Positions 6,877 through 8,808 of a DNA stretch of 8,808 nucleotides are shown here, one piece after another (position 1 is the first letter of the stretch; every line of letters begins with the position of its first letter). The stretch is from Actinobacteria bacterium UBA3028. GTDB taxonomy: Bacteria; Actinomycetota; Actinomycetes; Nanopelagicales; Nanopelagicaceae. The DNA is taken from contig DFDL01000011.1 in the NCBI GenBank assembly GCA_002367715.1, forward strand, positions 586 through 9,393. Reading direction: 5' to 3'. A model generated the notes under the pieces. It had not been told where the DNA came from, searched no databases, and worked only from the letters and a program-made list of their open reading frames with translations. The position numbers and the translations under genes were made by a program.

Positions 6877-8366
6877 TAGCTCTCCTCGGTAGCACTTTCA
6901 ACAACTACGCGTGGATCATTTGGGTTTACAGTGTTGTACTCCCACTGCATTGCAATCTCGTCATCACTCAATTGATCATCCACTGCATCTTCAACATATC
7001 TGCCTGCCCAAGGTGACTCTAAGCGAAGATCACCACCGCGTGGTCCAGCCAAAAGTTCTGCGCCAGCTTCAATCGAAGGTTCCCAATCAAAGATTACTGC
7101 GCTATCGCCCTCGCCAATTCGAACTTCATCCTTTGCCTTTGCGCCCTTCTTGAATAACTCTTTCTCAACACCTAGTGTTGCAAGACGATCCGCAAGGTAT
7201 CCAATTGCCTCTGTATTTCCAAAATCTGTCTGCTTAACCCAGCGAACTGGCTTATCGCCAAGCACGGTAAATGATCCATCCTTATTTGCCGTTACCGTAA
7301 AGCCGGTGTTGCCAACTGCAACTGGTCTAAGGACAATTCGTGCTTTTTCAACTAGAGCTTCAGCTCTGCGCGCCTCTTGAATAATGCGCGCCATTGCGTA
7401 ATTTAATTCCGTCAGCCCAATGTGTGAAGCTGCAGAAATTTGGTAGACCTGATATCCGCGCTCCTCCAAAATTGGTTGGACCATATCTGCCATAGCTTTT
7501 CCATCTGGAAGATCAACTTTATTTAAAGCAATCAGACGTGGTCGCTCAGAGAGACCACCATAATGCGAAAGTTCTTCTTCGATAATGTCGAAGTCTTTGA
7601 CAGGATCACGATCGGTCTCCAGCGTTCCACAATCAAGTACATGTACAAGTGCGGCGCAGCGTTCGACGTGGCGCAAAAATTCTAAGCCCAGACCTTTACC
7701 TTCTGATGCACCTGGAATCAACCCTGGAACATCTGCAACTGTAAAGCGGGTATCGCCTGCTTGAACTACACCTAAGTTTGGCGCTAGCGTCGTAAATGGA
7801 TAATCGGCAATCTTTGGTTTAGCCGAAGAGATTGATGCAATTAGTGAAGATTTTCCAGCTGAAGGAAATCCGATTAATCCGATATCTGCAACGCTCTTAA
7901 GTTCAAGTATTAACGTGCGCTCCTCACCTGGTTCACCTTTAAGTGCAAAACCTGGTGCCCGACGCTTTGACGATGAGAGTCCAGCATTTCCAAGTCCGCC
8001 TTTACCGCCTTGCCCTGCAATAAATCGAGTTCCAAGTCCAATTAAATCTGCAATAACGCTTCCAGCTGCATCTTTCACAACGGTTCCATTTGGAACTGAG
8101 AGAATTAAATCTTTGCCCTCTCTGCCGTTGCAGTAATCGCCATAACCGAGTGAGCCATTTGTTCCGCGACGATGTGGTGAGTGGTGAAAATCTAGAAGAG
8201 TTGTTGTGTCTTGATCAACAACCAGGATTACATCGCCCCCTCGTCCACCATTGCCGCCATCTGGGCCACCTAGTGGTTTGAACTTCTCGCGGTGAATAGA
8301 GACACAACCATCGCCTCCACTTCCGGCTGAAGCATGGAGAGTTACGCGATCAACGAAAGTTGCCAT
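6876..8366 (-). CDS. obgE: GTPase Obg (CgtA)
   Basis: Obg is an essential GTPase that binds the 50S subunit during assembly and is linked to stringent and growth control. The 496 residues hold three domains. The glycine-rich Obg fold covers about 1-158 (for example [14 protein letters not shown] at 33-46 and [10 protein letters not shown]). The G domain covers about 159-330, with GFPSAGKS (166-173), the TTLAPNLG switch (192-199), DVPGLIPGA (212-220), NKVD (282-285) and SAASHIG (311-317). The C-terminal OCT domain covers about 350-428, with VRWVKQTDF, and is followed by an acidic tail of about 65 residues. Such an OCT domain plus tail is usual in actinobacterial Obg; the total is slightly longer than the roughly 480 residues common there. 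The start has a strong AAAGGAG site 7 nt upstream. It follows rpmA but is separated from it by a terminator. Confidence 0.98.
   Translation of the reverse strand: MATFVDRVTLHASAGSGGDGCVSIHREKFKPLGGPDGGNGGRGGDVILVVDQDTTTLLDFHHSPHRRGTNGSLGYGDYCNGREGKDLILSVPNGTVVKDAAGSVIADLIGLGTRFIAGQGGKGGLGNAGLSSSKRRAPGFALKGEPGEERTLILELKSVADIGLIGFPSAGKSSLIASISSAKPKIADYPFTTLAPNLGVVQAGDTRFTVADVPGLIPGASEGKGLGLEFLRHVERCAALVHVLDCGTLETDRDPVKDFDIIEEELSHYGGLSERPRLIALNKVDLPDGKAMADMVQPILEERGYQVYQISAASHIGLTELNYAMARIIQEARRAEALVEKARIVLRPVAVGNTGFTVTANKDGSFTVLGDKPVRWVKQTDFGNTEAIGYLADRLATLGVEKELFKKGAKAKDEVRIGEGDSAVIFDWEPSIEAGAELLAGPRGGDLRLESPWAGRYVEDAVDDQLSDDEIAMQWEYNTVNPNDPRVVVESATEES
6882..6887 (-). promoter_or_regulatory. 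Shine-Dalgarno of proB inside the obgE 3' end
   Basis: GAGGAG lies 5 nt before the proB ATG, within the last codons of obgE. Together with the TAATG stop/start junction it supports the chosen start and coupled translation of obgE and proB. Confidence 0.75.
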
Positions 8367-8373
8367 TTAACTT

Positions 8374-8380
8374 CTCCTTT
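8374..8380 (-). promoter_or_regulatory. Shine-Dalgarno of obgE
   Basis: AAAGGAG lies 7 nt before the obgE ATG, the strongest ribosome site in the window. It lies about 7 nt past the T-rich tail of the upstream terminator, leaving very little room for an obgE-specific promoter. Confidence 0.8.
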
Positions 8381-8386
8381 CAATAG

Positions 8387-8421
8387 AAATAAAAATGCGG
8401 GCCCGCTAGTCGCGGGCCCGC
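8387..8421 (-). terminator. Rho-independent terminator after rplU-rpmA
   Basis: Two identical 10-base arms, GCGGGCCCGC, pair around a 5-nt loop (GACTA on the minus strand), and ATTTTTATTT follows in the direction of transcription. The stem is all G/C, in contrast to its surroundings. On the other strand the stem is followed by A residues, so it can act only on minus-strand transcripts, ending the ribosomal-protein transcript 17 bp past the rpmA stop. Each arm is itself a palindrome, so the RNA could also fold within each arm, though hairpins that small have no loop room. Confidence 0.88.
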
Positions 8422-8438
8422 AAAAAATTAACCGCGGG

Positions 8439-8702
8439 TTAGGCGACTACAGCTACGGGAACGATGTTTACAACCTTACGTCCGCGAGCGCGGCCAAATG
8501 CAACTTCGCCGGCAGATAGTGCAAAGAGTGTGTCATCTTTACCGATTCCAACATTCTGGCCTGGGTGAAAAACTGTTCCGCGTTGGCGAACCAAGATTTC
8601 CCCGCTCTTAACAATCTGTCCTGCATAACGCTTGATTCCGAGGTACTGCGCATTCGAATCGCGACCGTTACGTGTTGAGGAGACTCCCTTTTTACTTGCC
8701 AT
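8439..8702 (-). CDS. rpmA: 50S ribosomal protein L27
   Basis: L27 is a small basic protein of the large subunit whose N-terminal tail reaches toward the peptidyl-transferase centre. The 87 residues are normal in length. The family signature is clear: [19 protein letters not shown] at the N-terminus, [23 protein letters not shown] (about 21-43), [18 protein letters not shown] (about 45-62), and a basic GRARGRK near the end. The N-terminus begins directly with MASKKG, so no cleavable N-terminal extension of the Firmicutes type is present. The gene follows rplU after 16 bp, as in nearly all bacteria. Only weak ribosome-site candidates are visible (AGG about 10 nt upstream), so it may rely partly on coupling to rplU. 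Confidence 0.98.
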   Translation of the reverse strand: MASKKGVSSTRNGRDSNAQYLGIKRYAGQIVKSGEILVRQRGTVFHPGQNVGIGKDDTLFALSAGEVAFGRARGRKVVNIVPVAVVA

Positions 8703-8718
8703 TTCTTATTCGCCTGCC

Positions 8719-8808
8719 TTATTTCGTAATCGCGGTGATCTTCACGCGCGTAAGTTGGGAACGGAAACCTTGACGACGGCGGTAGCCGGTCTTGTTCTTG
8801 TAACGAAG
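8719..8808 (-). CDS. rplU: 50S ribosomal protein L21, C-terminal end (runs off the window)
   Basis: L21 is a primary large-subunit protein that binds 23S rRNA. Only the last 29 codons and the TAA stop are present. The peptide, beginning LRYKNKTGYRRRQGFRSQ and closing with LTRVKITAITK, shows the basic run and the FRSQLTRVKI(T) ending that mark L21, in the place expected next to rpmA. The start and the promoter of the operon lie beyond the right edge. No ORF of standard minimum length reveals this piece; it was read by translating the minus strand from the window end. Confidence 0.93.
   Translation of the reverse strand, partial: LRYKNKTGYRRRQGFRSQLTRVKITAITK

Noticed and set aside
8090..8281. 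Plus-strand open frames opposite obgE and rpmA (including 8334-8519)
   Set aside because: They are shadows of obgE and rpmA. The one at 8334-8519 also runs straight through the terminator stem.
6876..8366. The acidic C-terminal tail of Obg as a novel fusion
   Set aside because: An OCT domain followed by a charged tail is ordinary in actinobacterial Obg proteins; the extra length is small.
1..8808. CRISPR array, tRNA or rRNA gene, insertion sequence, attachment site or riboswitch
   Set aside because: No spaced repeats, terminal inverted repeats or transposase frames were seen, and every gap between genes is under 75 bp, too short for a riboswitch or tRNA beyond the elements described.

Overview
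The window reads as a core-genome stretch of a low- to mid-GC actinobacterium. Three things point there: the gene order rplU-rpmA-obgE-proB-proA and the neighbouring gatC-gatA-gatB, both familiar in Actinobacteria; the closeness of the proteins to actinobacterial forms; and several starts that look leaderless, with a TANNNT -10 hexamer six bases before an ATG. The AT-leaning third codon positions and very tight packing would suit a streamlined lineage such as the freshwater acI/Nanopelagicales group. That placement is inference and cannot be settled by eye.

Layout, right to left, because all genes but one are on the minus strand. The 3' end of rplU (L21) and complete rpmA (L27) come first, followed by a strong intrinsic terminator. 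Then come obgE (ribosome-assembly GTPase) and proB (glutamate 5-kinase), which share one base (TAATG). A single plus-strand gene follows, encoding a membrane-anchored serine beta-lactamase-like hydrolase; its 3' end overlaps the 3' end of proB by 8 bp. It is divergent from proA (glutamyl-phosphate reductase), with only 26-32 bp between the two starts. After proA come gatC, gatA and gatB, joined by two ATGA overlaps, and then the first 96 codons of ilvD (dihydroxy-acid dehydratase), whose Shine-Dalgarno sequence overlaps the gatB stop codon.

Functionally, ProB and ProA carry out the first two steps of proline synthesis. GatCAB makes Gln-tRNA and/or Asn-tRNA by transamidation. IlvD opens a likely branched-chain amino acid block to the left of the window. 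L21, L27 and Obg belong to ribosome structure and maturation. The hydrolase is the only accessory-looking gene.

Nothing here looks like a new defence system, mobile element, CRISPR array or RNA gene. The points worth a second look are: (1) gatC, proA and the hydrolase each carry a TANNNT hexamer exactly 6 nt before an ATG, which implies leaderless mRNAs and moves the proA start to its second ATG; (2) the proA and hydrolase promoters overlap so closely that they may exclude one another; (3) ProB is a kinase-only form lacking the PUA domain, and its end abuts the inserted hydrolase; (4) a terminator built from two identical self-palindromic 10-mers lies between rpmA and obgE. There is no gene-free stretch longer than 75 bp.
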